From the NCBI RefSeq assembly GCF_036346615.1, contig NZ_CP107836.1:3720001-3784000 (forward strand): a stretch of 64,000 bases of DNA, written 5' to 3'. How positions within the stretch are numbered: position 1 is the stretch's first letter; each line of letters opens with the position of its first letter. Below the pieces are notes generated by a model. It was given only the letters and a program-made list of their open reading frames with translations. It had not been told where the DNA came from and ran no database searches. A program made the translations under genes and the position numbers. Shown here one piece after another: positions 56,446 through 64,000 of this stretch. Origin of the DNA: Streptomyces sp. NBC_00523 (GTDB lineage: Bacteria; Actinomycetota; Actinomycetes; Streptomycetales; Streptomycetaceae).

Positions 56446-57069
56446 ATGACCACGCCAGTCCGCACGGGCACCCACAGGGGAGCCGCACCGGTACGCACGT
56501 ACGCGTCTGCGCGCACGCCGGGCGCCTCCGGCCGCGCCGCGCACACGGCGCGCACCTCGGCGGTGCCGCACCTCCCGTACCCCTCGTTCACGTCGTTCGT
56601 GCAGGCGCGCGGTCCGGTGCTGCTGCGGGCGGCGCGCTCGCTCACCGCCAATCCGAGCGACGCCGAGGACCTGCTGCAGACCGCGCTCACCAAGACGTAC
56701 GTCGCCTGGGACCGGATCGAGGACCACCGTGCGCTCGACGGATATGTCCGTCGGGCCCTGCTGAACACCAGGACCTCGCAGTGGCGCAAGCGCAAGGTCG
56801 ACGAGTTCGCCTGCGACGAGCTGCCCGAGCCGGAGGCCGTTCCCGGCCCCGACCCCGCGGAGCGGCAGTCGCTGCACGACGCGATGTGGCGCGCGGTCCT
56901 GAAGCTGCCGGCGCGCCAGCGGGCGATGGTCGTCCTCCGCTATTACGAGGACCTGAGCGAGGCGCAGACCGCCGAGGTGCTCGGGGTGTCCGTCGGCACG
57001 GTCAAGAGCGCGGTCTCCCGGGCGCTCGGCAAGCTCCGCGAGGACCCGGAGCTGACCTCGGACCGCTGA
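56446..57069 (+). CDS. SigE-family ECF-type RNA polymerase sigma factor
   Basis: 207 residues. A basic N-terminal extension (1-45) precedes region 2 (SFTSFVQARGPVLLRAARSL, DAEDLLQTALTKTY) and region 4 (RQRAMVVLRYYEDLSEAQTAEVLGVSVGTVKS). This is the actinobacterial SigE-family pattern (Sig-70 SigE). No anti-sigma gene adjoins. TAGCGT lies ten bases before the ATG, with GGAGGC directly adjacent to the start, so translation could be leaderless or by a very tight Shine-Dalgarno. Confidence 0.88.
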   Translation: MTTPVRTGTHRGAAPVRTYASARTPGASGRAAHTARTSAVPHLPYPSFTSFVQARGPVLLRAARSLTANPSDAEDLLQTALTKTYVAWDRIEDHRALDGYVRRALLNTRTSQWRKRKVDEFACDELPEPEAVPGPDPAERQSLHDAMWRAVLKLPARQRAMVVLRYYEDLSEAQTAEVLGVSVGTVKSAVSRALGKLREDPELTSDR

Positions 57070-57237
57070 ACGGAGGCCTCCCGCAGCGGCGGAACAGGGT
57101 GATCCGGCCCGGTCCCGGGTGGTGTGACATTGCGGGACGACACCGATTCGTACCCCCGGAAGTAGTGACATACCAAGCGGTATGTGCGCAGAATCAGCGG
57201 AACCCTACTGCCGCGTAGCGCCCACCGGGAGGACGCC

Positions 57238-58887
57238 GTGCTCAGCACCATGCAGGACGTACCGCTGACTGTCACCCGCATCCTGACGCATGGGATGACG
57301 ATTCATGGGAAGTCGCAGGTCACGACCTGGACCGGAGAGCAGGAGCCGCACCGGCGCAGCTTCGCGGAGATCGGCCGGCGCGCCACCCAGCTCGCCAACG
57401 CCCTGCGCGACGAACTCGGCATCGACGCGGATCAGCGTGTTGCCACGCTCATGTGGAACAACGCCGAGCACGTGGAGGCGTACCTCGCCATCCCGTCCAT
57501 GGGAGCCGTTCTCCACACGCTGAACCTCCGCCTTCCCGCCGAGCAGCTGGTCTGGGTCGTCAAGCACGCGGACGACAAGGTCGTCATCGTCAACGGCTCC
57601 CTGCTGCCGCTCATCGCGCCGCTGCTTTCCCAGCTGACGTCGGTGGAACACCTGATCGTCGCGGGTCCCGGTGACCGTTCCGTCCTGGACGGCGCGGCGG
57701 TGCGCGTGCACGACTACGAGGAGCTGCTCGTCGGCCGCCCCACCAGCTTCGACTGGCCGGAGCTGGACGAGCGCCAGGCCGCCGCGATGTGCTACACCTC
57801 CGGCACGACGGGGGACCCGAAGGGCGTCGTCTACTCGCACCGTTCGATCTACCTGCACTCCATGCAGGTCAACATGTCCGAGTCGATGGGTCTGACCGAC
57901 AAGGACACCACCCTCGTCGTCGTTCCGCAGTTCCACGTGAACGCCTGGGGCCTGCCGCACGCGACGTTCATGTCGGGCGTCAACATGCTGATGCCCGACC
58001 GTTTCCTCCAGCCCGCCCCGCTCGCCGACATGATCGAGCGCGAGCGCCCGACGCACGCCGCGGCCGTCCCCACCATCTGGCAGGGCCTGCTTGCCGAGGT
58101 CACCGCCAACCCGCGCGACCTCACGTCCATGGCCAACGTCACGATCGGCGGCGCCGCCTGCCCGCCCTCCCTCATGGAGGCGTACGACAAGCTGGGCGTC
58201 CGCCTCTGTCACGCCTGGGGCATGACGGAGACCTCGCCGCTCGGCACCATGGCCACCCCGCCCGCCGGACTGACCCCGGAGGAGGAGTGGCCCTACCGCG
58301 TCACCCAGGGCCGCTTTCCGGCGGGCGTCGAGGCGCGGCTGGTCGGCCCGGCCGGCGAGCACCTGCCGTGGGACGGCGAGTCGGCCGGTGAGCTGGAGGT
58401 GCGAGGCGCCTGGATCGCCGGTGCGTACTACGGCGGTGCGGACGGCGAGGCGCTGCGGCCCGCGGACAAGTTCAGCGAGGACGGCTGGCTGAAGACCGGT
58501 GACGTCGGTGTGATCAGCGAGGACGGCTTCCTCACGCTCACCGACCGGGCGAAGGACGTCATCAAGTCCGGTGGCGAGTGGATCTCCAGCGTCGAGCTGG
58601 AGAACGCGCTGATGGCCCACCCGGACGTCGCGGAGGCCGCCGTCGTGGCCGTCCCGGACGAGAAGTGGGGTGAGCGTCCGCTCGCCACGGTCGTCCTCAA
58701 GGAGGGCGCCACCGCGGACTACGAGGCGCTGCGGGCGTTCCTCGCCGATTCGGGGATCGCGAAGTGGCAGCTGCCGGAGCGGTGGTCGGTCATCCCGTCC
58801 GTGCCGAAGACGAGCGTCGGCAAGTTCGACAAGAAGGTCATCCGCAAGCAGTACGCGCAGGGCGAGCTGGACATCACGCAGCTCTGA
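57238..58887 (+). CDS. Fatty-acyl-CoA ligase (AMP-binding)
   Basis: 549-residue ANL-family adenylating enzyme. AMP motif [29 protein letters not shown], and hinge/lysine region [22 protein letters not shown] followed by the final catalytic lysine in [12 protein letters not shown]. Resembles medium/long-chain acyl-CoA synthetases. GTG at 57238 has GGGAGG five bases upstream; ATG four codons later also possible. Confidence 0.9.
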   Translation: MLSTMQDVPLTVTRILTHGMTIHGKSQVTTWTGEQEPHRRSFAEIGRRATQLANALRDELGIDADQRVATLMWNNAEHVEAYLAIPSMGAVLHTLNLRLPAEQLVWVVKHADDKVVIVNGSLLPLIAPLLSQLTSVEHLIVAGPGDRSVLDGAAVRVHDYEELLVGRPTSFDWPELDERQAAAMCYTSGTTGDPKGVVYSHRSIYLHSMQVNMSESMGLTDKDTTLVVVPQFHVNAWGLPHATFMSGVNMLMPDRFLQPAPLADMIERERPTHAAAVPTIWQGLLAEVTANPRDLTSMANVTIGGAACPPSLMEAYDKLGVRLCHAWGMTETSPLGTMATPPAGLTPEEEWPYRVTQGRFPAGVEARLVGPAGEHLPWDGESAGELEVRGAWIAGAYYGGADGEALRPADKFSEDGWLKTGDVGVISEDGFLTLTDRAKDVIKSGGEWISSVELENALMAHPDVAEAAVVAVPDEKWGERPLATVVLKEGATADYEALRAFLADSGIAKWQLPERWSVIPSVPKTSVGKFDKKVIRKQYAQGELDITQL

Positions 58888-58892
58888 TCCGT

Positions 58893-58956
58893 TGTCCGGT
58901 CCTCTGAGGACCGGACAGAGCGAGGGCGGTACGGGTGTGTTCCCGTACCGCCCTCG
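58893..58956. terminator. Two tandem convergent terminator hairpins
   Basis: Stem 1 TGTCCGGTCCT / AGGACCGGACA (58893-58917) and stem 2 CGAGGGCGGTACGGG / CCCGTACCGCCCTCG (58921-58956), between the convergent ligase and PAS-protein genes. Confidence 0.8.
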
Positions 58957-58977
58957 TCGTATGCCTCGGTACGCCGG

Positions 58978-61900
58978 TCAGTTCGTGCCGATCTTCGCGA
59001 GCAGGTCGACGATGCGGGACTGCACCTCGTCGCTCGTGGAGCGCTCCGCCAGGAACAGCACGGTCTCGCCGGAGCCGAGGCGCGGCAGCTCCGCCTCGTC
59101 GATGCCGGCCGAGGTGTAGACGACCAGCGGGGTGCGGTTCAGCTGTCCGTTGGCGCGCAGCCAGTCCACGATCCCGGCCCGGCGGCGGCGTACCTGCATC
59201 AGGTCCATCACCACCAGATTCGGCCGCATCCGGGTCGCCAGCGCCACGGCCTCGCTGTCCGTCGCGGCGCATGCCACCTGCATGCCCCGCCGTTCCAGCG
59301 TCTCCGTCAGCGCCGCCGCGATGTCCTGGTGCTCCTCGATCAGCAGGACGCGCGGCGGGTGCTGCTCGCTGTCGCGCGGCGCGAGCGCCTTCAGGAGTAC
59401 GGCGGGGTCGGCACCGTACGCCTCCTCCCGCGACGCCTGTCCGAGACCGGCGGTGACCAGGACGGGCACCTCGGCGGCGACGGCCGCCTGCCGGAGGGAC
59501 TGGAGCGCCTTTCGGGTGATGGGCCCGGTCAACGGGTCCACGAAGAGCGCGGCGGGGAACGCCGCGATCTGCGCGTCCACCTCCTCGCGCGAGTGCACGA
59601 TCACCGGCCGGTAGCCGCGGTCGCTCAGCGCCTGCTGCGTGGAGACGTCGGGCGCGGGCCAGACGAGCAGTCGGCGCGGGTTGTCCAGCGGCTCCGGGGG
59701 CAGCTCGTCGTCCACCGGCTGCGGGGACGGGCGGTTGGCGACCTCGACCGCGCCACCGGGGCCGTCCAGCGGCTCCGGTCCCTCGGCCGCGCCCTCGTCG
59801 GGCGCCCCGATGGCGTACGCGCGCCCTTCGGCGGCGGGTGCGGAGAGCAGCTGTCCCGATCCCTGCCCGTGCACGGTGGTGGCGGCGGGCGCCGCGGGCG
59901 CGGGCTGCGGGGGCGCGGGGGCCGGAGCCGGGGCGGGCGGCGCGGGGCGCTCGTCCTGGGCGGGCTCGGGCTCCGGGGGCGCGGCCAGCTTGCGACGGCG
60001 GCCGACGCTGCTGCCGCCCAGGGTCTGGTTCTGCTGGTGGGCGATGTGCTGGGCGAACGGCACGCCCTGCCCCAGCGTGCGCACGCTGAACGCGCGCCCC
60101 TGCGTCGAATCCGAGCCCCCCGGCATCGGCGCCTCGGCGGGCAGCGGCTGCCGCCGGGCGTCGGGCGCGGGCGCCAGCGTACGGGGGCGGGCCGGGGGAC
60201 CGGCGGGGGCGGCCGCGCTGGGGGCGGCCGTGCCGGTGGTGCGGGTCGTACGTCCGGTGCTCTGCGTTTCCGGCGCGGCGGCGGGTGCGGCGGGCCCCTG
60301 GCCGGAGGCGTCGTCGTCCTCCCAGCCGCCGGGGTGCGCGGGCGGTGCGGGCACATCGGCCGGGGCGCCGGGCTGCTCCGGCTGGGCGGGGGGCGCGAAG
60401 GGCGCGCCCGGGGTGCCGAGCCTGGGGTCGGCGATGGGGCCGTCGGGGGCGGGCGACGCGGTCTCGGCGGCCGGTGCCGTCTGCGCGGGCAGCGCGAACG
60501 GCGCGGGCTGCGCCTCCTGCGGCCCCGTGTCCCCGTGGCGGGCGCGGCGCCGACCGGTGGGGGCGGGCTGGGCCTGCGGCGGTACGGGGGCATGCTCCGG
60601 TGTCCCGGCCGGGGAGTCGGACGGGGTCGCGGCGGGCGCCCCGGGGGCATCGTCCGGCCCGCCGTGCAGCCCGGCCCCGGGCTGGAACGCGGCGGGTCCG
60701 GCCGCACGCGTACCCGCACCAACGCCGTACGAATCGGCCGCGACGGCCTCGTCCGTACCCACGCCGACGTCGTACGAACCCGAATCGGCGCCCTCGAGCG
60801 CGTCGGCAGAACCCGGCGCCCCGACCGCACCCCCGACCCCCGCGCCCAGGGACCCGTCCGGCCCCCCGGCAGCAGGGGCCGCCCGGTCCGCGTCGGCGGG
60901 CGGGAGGGCGAAGGGGACGCGCGGTCCGGCCTCGGCGGCGGCGGCCCGTTCCTGGGCGGCGGCCAGGGCGCGGCGGCGTCGCCCGGTCGGCTGCGGTGCC
61001 GGGGCGGGCAGCTCCGGCGAGGAGCCCACCGGGGCGGGTGCCGGGCGTCCGGCGTCTTCGAGGTTCGAGAAGGCGGCGGGCGCCGTGGACTCGACGGCGT
61101 TCACTACGGGGGGAAGGGCGAGGCGGCCCTCGTCACCCGCGTTGCCCCGGTGTCCGCCGGCCGCGACCGGGACCTGCGCACCGGCCGGAACGCCCTGCGG
61201 GGGCACCGTCTGCCCGAGCTGCGGCCGCCCACCCTGCGCACCCTCGGCGGCGGTCACCACGGACCCCTCCGACGGGGCGGCCGCGGGTAGCGCGAGGGCC
61301 TGGCCCGGGGCGCCCGTCTCGGCGGGGCTGGGGCGCCCGCGACGGCGTCCGGAGCCCTCGGTGACCTGCTGGGCGGGGATCAGCTCGTTCGGGGCCTCGG
61401 GCGCGGGGGCGGCACGCCGCGCACGCCGGCGACCGGTCGGCGCGGCCGCGCCGGTGTCCCCGGGGGCCGCTTCCAGCTCGCCGCTGCCGTCGGAGCCGCC
61501 CAGGGGGCTGTCCAGGAAGGCGTCGGTGGAGGAACGCCGCGCCCGGCGCCGCCCCCTTCCCGCCTCGGGTGCGTCCGACACCACCGGCGCCGGGTCCGCA
61601 TGACCGGCCTCCCCGAGGGGAAGAGACGCGGGCGCCACCGGAGGAGCGGCCTCCACCTGCGGCAGTGCGGGCGGCTCCGGAGGCGCCACGGTCCCCGCGC
61701 CCGCGCCGATCGGCACCTCCAGTACGTACGCACTGCCGCTCATGCCCGGCATCTCGTGTGTCTGGAGCACACCACCGTGCGCGCGGACGATGCCGCTCAC
61801 GATGGGCACGTGCACCGGGTCTCCCCCGGCGAACGGTCCGCGCACCTCGATGCGTACGACGTCACCGCGCTGGGCGGCGGCGACCACGACGGTGGAGTCG

Positions 61901-63357
61901 ACGTACCCGCCACCGGGCACGAGGCGGGCCTTGCCGGTCGAGTCGACGCCGGCGACGTCCGCGACGAGGTGCGCGAGGGCGGTCACCAGGCGTCCGGCGT
62001 CGACCTCGGCCTCGATCGGCGGGGCGTGCACCGCGAACTGGGCCCGGCCGGGGCCGATCAGCTCGACCGCGGCGTCGATCCCGGCCGTGACGACCCCGTC
62101 GAGCAGCACCCGCGTCTTGGCCAGCGCCTCGGCACCGGCGTCGAGGCGCTGGTAGCCGAGCACATTGTCGATGAGCGTCGTCATACGCGCGTAGCCCGCG
62201 GCCAGGTGGTGCAGGATCTGGTTCGCCTCGGGCCACAGCTGACCGGCGGGGTCGGCGGCGAGCGCGGAGAGCTCACCGCGCAGCTCCTCCAGGGGGCCGC
62301 GCAGCGACTCGCCGAGCACGGCGGTGAGCTGGGTGTGCCGGGCGGTGAGGTCGGCCAGCCGCTCGGACTGCTCCTCCAGCTCGGAGGCGTACCGCTCGGT
62401 GCGGTCGGCCAGCTCGGCGGCGTGCGCCTCCTTGAGGGCGGCGAGCTCGGCGGTGTGCCGCTCGGTGAGCTCGGTGACCGCGGCGGTGTGGCTCGCGGTC
62501 AGCTCGGCGGTCTCGTCCTTGCGCCGCTTGTCCAGCTCCTCGTAGGGGCGGCGGTCGGTGAACGTCATCACGGCGCCGACGAGCTGGTCGCCGTCGCGGA
62601 CGGGGGCGGTGGTCAGGTCGACCGGCACCTGTTCCCCGCTCTTGGACCACAGAACCTGCCCGCGCACCCGGTGTTTGCGTCCCGACTTCAGCGTGTCGGC
62701 GAGGGGGGACTCCTCGTACGGGAAGGGCTCGCCCTCCGCGCGGGAGTGCAGGATCAGCGGGTGCAGCTCCTGGCCGCCGAGATCGCTGGCCCGGAAGCCG
62801 AGGATCTGTGCGGCGGCGGGGTTGACCAGGACGACCCGGCCGTCCGTGTCCGTACCGACGACACCCTCGGCTGCGGCGCGCAGGATCATCTCGGTCTGGC
62901 GCTGCGAGCGGGCCAGCTCGGCCTCGGTGTCGACGGTGCCGGAGAGGTCGCGCACGACGAGCATCAGCAGCTCGTCACCGGTGTAGCTGCCCCCGTACGA
63001 GCCCTGGACGTCCTTGTAGGCCGCCTGCCCGTCCTCCAGGCTGGCGCTGGTCACCTCGACGGGGTACTCGTTGCCGTCGGTACGCCGCGCGATCATGCGC
63101 GTGGGCTTGGTACGGCCCCGCTCGTCCGCAGCCTCGGGCCGGCGCATCGACCCCGGGATCAGCTTGGAGTCGAACTCCGGCAGCAGATCGAGCAGCCCGC
63201 GGCCGACGAGCGCGGTGCCCGGCGACTCGAACATTTCGAGGGCGATGGTGTTGGCGTTGACGACCGTACCGTTGCAGTTGACGAGCAGAAGCCCGTCCGG
63301 AAGGGCGTCGAGTATGGCTGCGAGGCGAGCAGCGCCTCGGGATGGCCTGCTGCTCAC
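58978..63357 (-). CDS. Giant PAS/pseudo-histidine-kinase/receiver protein
   Basis: 1459 residues. PAS domain 1 (about 10-130), PAS 2 (about 155-275), a long coiled coil (about 275-365), a dimerisation-like region where the phosphoacceptor motif is SLRGPL rather than HELRTPL, a divergent ATPase domain (about 430-560), a Pro/Ala-rich linker of roughly 650 residues containing six GRRR-type basic motifs, and two receiver-like domains (about 1235-1459). The last has VVMDLM (phosphoacceptor Asp) but lacks the conserved lysine (LAERSTS). So it is probably a signalling scaffold, not an active kinase. GTG 63357 follows GGAGGAAG. Confidence 0.85.
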   Translation of the reverse strand: MSSRPSRGAARLAAILDALPDGLLLVNCNGTVVNANTIALEMFESPGTALVGRGLLDLLPEFDSKLIPGSMRRPEAADERGRTKPTRMIARRTDGNEYPVEVTSASLEDGQAAYKDVQGSYGGSYTGDELLMLVVRDLSGTVDTEAELARSQRQTEMILRAAAEGVVGTDTDGRVVLVNPAAAQILGFRASDLGGQELHPLILHSRAEGEPFPYEESPLADTLKSGRKHRVRGQVLWSKSGEQVPVDLTTAPVRDGDQLVGAVMTFTDRRPYEELDKRRKDETAELTASHTAAVTELTERHTAELAALKEAHAAELADRTERYASELEEQSERLADLTARHTQLTAVLGESLRGPLEELRGELSALAADPAGQLWPEANQILHHLAAGYARMTTLIDNVLGYQRLDAGAEALAKTRVLLDGVVTAGIDAAVELIGPGRAQFAVHAPPIEAEVDAGRLVTALAHLVADVAGVDSTGKARLVPGGGYVDSTVVVAAAQRGDVVRIEVRGPFAGGDPVHVPIVSGIVRAHGGVLQTHEMPGMSGSAYVLEVPIGAGAGTVAPPEPPALPQVEAAPPVAPASLPLGEAGHADPAPVVSDAPEAGRGRRRARRSSTDAFLDSPLGGSDGSGELEAAPGDTGAAAPTGRRRARRAAPAPEAPNELIPAQQVTEGSGRRRGRPSPAETGAPGQALALPAAAPSEGSVVTAAEGAQGGRPQLGQTVPPQGVPAGAQVPVAAGGHRGNAGDEGRLALPPVVNAVESTAPAAFSNLEDAGRPAPAPVGSSPELPAPAPQPTGRRRRALAAAQERAAAAEAGPRVPFALPPADADRAAPAAGGPDGSLGAGVGGAVGAPGSADALEGADSGSYDVGVGTDEAVAADSYGVGAGTRAAGPAAFQPGAGLHGGPDDAPGAPAATPSDSPAGTPEHAPVPPQAQPAPTGRRRARHGDTGPQEAQPAPFALPAQTAPAAETASPAPDGPIADPRLGTPGAPFAPPAQPEQPGAPADVPAPPAHPGGWEDDDASGQGPAAPAAAPETQSTGRTTRTTGTAAPSAAAPAGPPARPRTLAPAPDARRQPLPAEAPMPGGSDSTQGRAFSVRTLGQGVPFAQHIAHQQNQTLGGSSVGRRRKLAAPPEPEPAQDERPAPPAPAPAPAPPQPAPAAPAATTVHGQGSGQLLSAPAAEGRAYAIGAPDEGAAEGPEPLDGPGGAVEVANRPSPQPVDDELPPEPLDNPRRLLVWPAPDVSTQQALSDRGYRPVIVHSREEVDAQIAAFPAALFVDPLTGPITRKALQSLRQAAVAAEVPVLVTAGLGQASREEAYGADPAVLLKALAPRDSEQHPPRVLLIEEHQDIAAALTETLERRGMQVACAATDSEAVALATRMRPNLVVMDLMQVRRRRAGIVDWLRANGQLNRTPLVVYTSAGIDEAELPRLGSGETVLFLAERSTSDEVQSRIVDLLAKIGTN

Positions 63358-63569
63358 GACGACGCTTCCTCCCTGATTACTGCACCTTGCCGACAGCGGC
63401 CCCATCTTGCCCCTCGGGCCTCAGGCTGTCACTGAAGGAGTCTAAAGGCAGGGGAGGGGCGTGGGGCTGCGGATGAGGGGGAGCTCTCACCAAGGTTTGG
63501 TGCGTACGTTGTACGGCTCCGAGTCGCATCGCCCCCCGCGGCCGACCCGCCGAGGGGCCTCGGGCCCGG

Positions 63570-64000
63570 TCACCGCACGTTCGGCAGGACCGGCCGCAGA
63601 CCGTTCCACCGGGCGATCTCGCACCCGTTGGTCCGCCGGAACGAGGCGTCCACGTGGCGGCCGTGCCAGGTGCCGGTGACACGGGCGGTGGCTTCCCCGC
63701 CGAACTGCTGCGTACACATCGCGTCCCGGGGAACCGGCGCGAAGGGGTCCGTCCCCTCCCCCTCCAGCTGGTCCAGCCGCTCGCACGCCTGTGCCGCGAC
63801 CGGGTGGCTTCCCTTGGCCGGCCCGCACTCCAGCTCGTACCTGCCGTCGGCCTCCGGGTTCCCCGACCCGGCGACGACCACGGTGAGCCGCGTCCCCGCG
63901 CCGTCGTCCTGGAGGAGCGGCAGGGACAGCGGCAGCGGCAGGGGCCCGGACGCGGCGGTGGCGGCGGGCGCGGCGGCGGACAGCGCGGCGAGGGACGCGA
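63570..64000 (-). CDS. Subtilisin-inhibitor-like (SSI) protein, 5' truncated by window edge
   Basis: The visible 142 residues include the end of a signal peptide (SAAAPAATA-ASG) and an SSI domain with the four Cys positions (LECGP, QACERL, DAMC, NGCEI) and WHGRHVDASFRRTN. Such proteins are secreted and inhibit serine proteases. The reactive-site loop after DAMC reads TQQFGGEA, unlike the CPMVYDPV of classical SSI, so target specificity is probably different or activity lost. Start lies beyond position 64000. Confidence 0.88.
   Translation of the reverse strand, partial: ASLAALSAAAPAATAASGPLPLPLSLPLLQDDGAGTRLTVVVAGSGNPEADGRYELECGPAKGSHPVAAQACERLDQLEGEGTDPFAPVPRDAMCTQQFGGEATARVTGTWHGRHVDASFRRTNGCEIARWNGLRPVLPNVR

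Overview
This window reads as core chromosome of a Streptomyces species. The base composition is very GC-rich with strong third-position GC. Markers restricted to or typical of streptomycetes are present: an ssgR-ssgA pair, a DtpA/EcuC/Sco copper cluster, a fused cydDC, a DUF5326 protein, a DUF5926 SEC-C protein and a subtilisin-inhibitor-like protein at the right edge. From memory, the order matches the part of the S. coelicolor chromosome just right of oriC. The DNA supports this independently: two perfect parS palindromes and one variant (1014, 17621, 40166), plus an unusual density of DnaA boxes between 27.7 and 38.1 kb. I see no insertion sequence, integrase, CRISPR array or rRNA operon.

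Layout. 0-5 kb: acetyltransferase, Nudix hydrolase, LysR regulator, PLP-dependent cystathionine lyase/synthase, holin-like membrane protein, cupin and a small membrane protein. 5.2-6.6 kb: ssgR and ssgA (sporulation). 6.6-12 kb: YibE/F membrane protein, a TPP riboswitch with thiC, a membrane protein and a metallophosphatase. 12.2-23 kb: LacI regulator, aromatic/histidinol-phosphate aminotransferase, then cydA-cydB-cydDC behind a perfect Rex operator, followed by a phased TTCCGGAA repeat array and a DosS-like GAF histidine kinase. 23-30.6 kb: HAD hydrolase, a truncated luciferase-like gene, a two-gene cassette of unknown function, an intact luciferase-like gene, KptA, a DnaA-box cluster, a MerR regulator and an EphD-like hydrolase-SDR fusion.

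30.8-35.4 kb: a four-gene operon of two ABC ATPases and two permeases closed by a 23-bp perfect inverted repeat, then a phage-antirepressor-like DNA-binding protein. 35.4-39 kb: HAD hydrolase, serS, a second DnaA-box cluster, pheA. 39-45.2 kb: the copper/DyP cluster (dtpA, CopC-CopD fusion, ecuC, sco, YcnI-like, membrane protein). 45.5-53.6 kb: two HATPase_c_2 (RsbW-like) proteins and a GAF-PP2C phosphatase interspersed with pepP, a small Prim-Pol protein, DUF5926 and a glycerophosphodiesterase. 53.8-64 kb: HtrA-type protease, tRNA-Ser(UGA), a degenerate tRNA-Trp-like sequence, a secreted Ser/Asn/Gly/Gln-rich protein, a SigE-family sigma factor, an acyl-CoA ligase, a giant PAS/pseudokinase/receiver protein and a 5'-truncated SSI-like inhibitor.

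How it works together. The region combines respiration under oxygen limitation (Rex, cytochrome bd, possible haem-GAF kinase), copper delivery and DyP peroxidase maturation linked to morphogenesis, sporulation (SsgR/SsgA), and replication and segregation landmarks (parS, DnaA boxes). Gene order and all family assignments come from reading the sequence; comparisons with other genomes are from memory and were not searched.
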